A stretch of DNA of 64,000 nucleotides from Alkalinema sp. FACHB-956. GTDB lineage: Bacteria; Cyanobacteriota; Cyanobacteriia; Leptolyngbyales; Leptolyngbyaceae. The notes beneath the pieces are model-generated. The model ran no database searches and had not been told where the DNA came from. It saw only the letters and a list, made by a program, of their open reading frames with translations. The stretch covers positions 89,171 to 153,170 of the forward strand of contig NZ_JACJRC010000014.1 of the NCBI RefSeq assembly GCF_014697025.1. Reading direction: 5' to 3'. Below, piece after piece: positions 62,373 to 64,000 of the stretch; the first letter of the stretch is position 1; each line of letters opens with the position of its first letter. A program made the position numbers and the translations under genes.

Positions 62373-63281
62373 ATGACCATTGCCTCCCCTGTTGTCGCTG
62401 TGCCGGGTCAATATTGGTCTTGGCGAGGATTCAAAATTTACTATGTCAAGGCGGGTGGGCGAGCAGGAGAGTCTCAGACTAGTCGGCCTGCGTTGTTGTT
62501 AGTCCATGGGTTTGGGGCTTCGACGGATCACTGGAAGAAGAACATTGCGGGGTTACAACAGGAGTTTGAAGTTTATGCGATCGATCTGTTGGGTTTTGGA
62601 CGATCGGATAAGGCTGAAACGCAGTATGGTGGAGATCTTTGGGCCGATCAACTCTATGATTTCATCCAAGAGGTCATTGGGAAGCCGACGGTGATTGCAG
62701 GGAATTCGATCGGCGGGTATGTGGCTTTGGCAACCACGGCTCGTTTTCCAGAAGTGGCTAAGGGCGCTATTTTATTGAATCCTGCCGGTGGATTTAGCGA
62801 GGATTTGCAGAATCGTCCCCAGCCGACTCCCTTACAAAAGCTAATGGGCACGACGTTTAAAACGCTGCTCAATCAAGACTGGTTCAGTTGGTTTATTTTC
62901 AAATATGTGCAAAATAAAGCGTTTATTCGTAAAACCCTCAAGCAAGTGTATGTGAATCAGTCGGAAGTTACCGATGAGTTGGTGGAAGATATCTATCGTC
63001 CTTCCTGCGATCGGGGTGCAGCTAAGGTGTTTGCGTTAGTATTTCGTGCACCGAAGGGAGAATCGAATGATTCTCTGTTGCAAAAGCTGACTCAACCGCT
63101 TTATTTACTGTGGGGTGAGCAAGATCCTTGGGTGGGGAATGCTCGGCAGCGGGGAGCCAAGTTTAGCAAATATTATCCTGAGGCTCGGCAGGATTTTATT
63201 CCGGCTGGTCACTGTCCCCACGATGATGCGCCGGAATTGGTGAACCAAAAGATTCGGGAATGGCTGTTGGCAACGTTTTAG
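62373..63281 (+). CDS. Alpha/beta hydrolase
   Basis: A 302-residue hydrolase of the epoxide-hydrolase/haloperoxidase-like group. It has the oxyanion motif LLVHGFGASTDHW (about 41-53), the nucleophile elbow GNSIGGY (about 110-116), and an Asp candidate (WGEQDPW about 246-252) with a C-terminal His (GHCPHDDAP). Similar proteins in cyanobacteria and chloroplasts act on unknown lipids or pheophytin. The ATG at 62373 is used; an earlier GTG would start inside the divergent gene's region. Confidence 0.85.
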   Translation: MTIASPVVAVPGQYWSWRGFKIYYVKAGGRAGESQTSRPALLLVHGFGASTDHWKKNIAGLQQEFEVYAIDLLGFGRSDKAETQYGGDLWADQLYDFIQEVIGKPTVIAGNSIGGYVALATTARFPEVAKGAILLNPAGGFSEDLQNRPQPTPLQKLMGTTFKTLLNQDWFSWFIFKYVQNKAFIRKTLKQVYVNQSEVTDELVEDIYRPSCDRGAAKVFALVFRAPKGESNDSLLQKLTQPLYLLWGEQDPWVGNARQRGAKFSKYYPEARQDFIPAGHCPHDDAPELVNQKIREWLLATF

Positions 63282-63432
63282 AGGACGCAGTTGTGCGCGA
63301 TCGTGAGTGCAAATAACATACACAATATTGTTTAACACCGCTGGTTAACAATAGTGTTAGAGGAACGCATCCCTATGGGCAATTGGGCAAGATGCTAGAA
63401 TTGCGGTATTGCAGCCCAGGAGCCGTTCGCCC

Positions 63433-64000
63433 ATGAACCAACCCATCGCTACCACCTCGCTGCCTTGCATGGATACCTTGCCAACCATGCATGACCTTCC
63501 TAGCGACGACCCCTTGGAGCCCGGTTTGCCCGACGAATTTCATGGCTTACAGCCGCAATTGTTAGCAGAAACGTTACATCTGACGGATTACGCTGAAAGT
63601 GAAGTATTTTACGCCTTCGACCTGAATCTCTACTACGACCCGAATAATACGGGCTGGTACAAGCGCCCCGACTGGTTCCTCGTTGTCGGCGTCCCCCGTC
63701 TGTATCAGGGGAAAACCACCCGTTCTAGCTATGTGACCTGGGACGAGCAAGTCAATCCGGTGATGGCGATCGAATTTCTGTCGCCCGGAACCGAAGCAGA
63801 AGACCTGGGGCCGTTTGCACCCAAACCCCTACCACCGACCCAACCCGGCAAACCACCCAGCAAATTCACCGTCTACGAGCAAATTCTGCAAATTCCTAAT
63901 TACTTGGTGTTTAACGAAACCGATCGACGATTACGGTATTTCCGATTAGTTGATGGACGTTATGCCGAACAAGCGATCGCGCCTCAAAATCCGCTGATTT
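63433..64000 (+). CDS. Uma2-family protein, 3' end beyond the window
   Basis: An N-terminal fragment of 189 residues, cut by the window edge. The segment DLNLYYDPNNTGWYKRPDWFLVVGVPRLYQG, the VMAIEFLSPGTEAEDL stretch and FTVYEQILQIPNYLVF match the Uma2 (DUF820) family, a PD-(D/E)XK-like fold abundant in cyanobacteria. The start at 63433 follows AGCCGTTCGCCC without a good ribosome site. Function unknown in general. Confidence 0.8.
   Translation, partial: MNQPIATTSLPCMDTLPTMHDLPSDDPLEPGLPDEFHGLQPQLLAETLHLTDYAESEVFYAFDLNLYYDPNNTGWYKRPDWFLVVGVPRLYQGKTTRSSYVTWDEQVNPVMAIEFLSPGTEAEDLGPFAPKPLPPTQPGKPPSKFTVYEQILQIPNYLVFNETDRRLRYFRLVDGRYAEQAIAPQNPLI

Noticed and set aside
62178..62411. N-terminal extension of the panC-cmk protein to 62411
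   Set aside because: The extra 78 residues are not PanC-like and overlap the divergent hydrolase start; the GTG at 62177 has a ribosome site.
1..64000. tRNA, rRNA, insertion sequences or prophage genes
   Set aside because: No GGTTCGAATCC-type tRNA arm, no rRNA sequence, no transposase or phage structural gene was found by reading through the window.

Overview
This 64 kb window is chromosomal DNA from a cyanobacterium. The evidence is cytochrome c6 (petJ), the photosystem I subunit PsaM, a CpcS/CpeS-type phycobiliprotein lyase, a fused pantothenate synthetase/cytidylate kinase, several small protein families that are largely cyanobacterial (DUF2232, DUF2555 and DUF4327 types), a PetR/PetP-like pair, and a very high density of the palindrome GCGATCGC (HIP1). 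I see no tRNA, rRNA, CRISPR array, insertion sequence or phage module. The genus cannot be fixed from the window.

Layout. 0-5 kb: a D-ribulose kinase-like FGGY kinase followed by an ACP-like unknown, then small and exported unknowns. 5-10 kb: petJ (minus) with a double operator, purT, a DUF2232 membrane protein, a CobT-like protein and a His-rich coiled-coil protein. 10-15 kb: a phycobiliprotein lyase, a lipoprotein solute-binding protein, two unknowns and a ferredoxin-like aldo/keto reductase. 15-22 kb: the rimP-nusA-ylxR-infB cluster (minus), divergent from rpmI-rplT. 22-30 kb: an amino-acid-type binding protein, a TPR protein, an Na+/H+ antiporter behind mltA, and a cytoplasmic histidine kinase behind a long spacer with two CRP-like boxes. 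29-33 kb: a TIR-like/deoxyribosyltransferase-like protein, psaM and a TerC-family protein. 33-43 kb: housekeeping genes ndk, speA, coaBC, a DUF2555 gene, an esterase, a glutamine amidotransferase, purH and hpnH.

43-51 kb is the most unusual part. A C5 DNA methyltransferase converges on and overlaps a small protein with a PD-(D/E)XK-like motif, a candidate restriction-modification pair. That protein lies just downstream of petR-petP, the BlaI/BlaR-like pair known from Synechocystis as the copper-linked switch for petJ. Further on are two adjacent small membrane proteins sharing the motif QVG-[RH]-D-Y, one with 20 uninterrupted collagen triplets. 51-64 kb: a FecR-domain protein with a predicted beta-barrel protein, ruvC, a hybrid response regulator/kinase, gatB, a PP2C phosphatase, panC-cmk, an alpha/beta hydrolase and the start of a Uma2-type protein cut by the window edge.

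How the parts connect. The petJ promoter carries two GAC-N5-GTC palindromes 33 bp apart, and PetR is encoded 40 kb away, so both halves of the regulatory circuit are visible here. The rimP-nusA-infB cluster begins with an intrinsic terminator placed just before the rimP start codon, and a competing 8-nt pairing lies upstream, which suggests attenuation. Intergenic spacers are full of local near-tandem duplications, often with a 12-15 bp period. All functions come from reading motifs and family features by eye; no database search or folding program was run.
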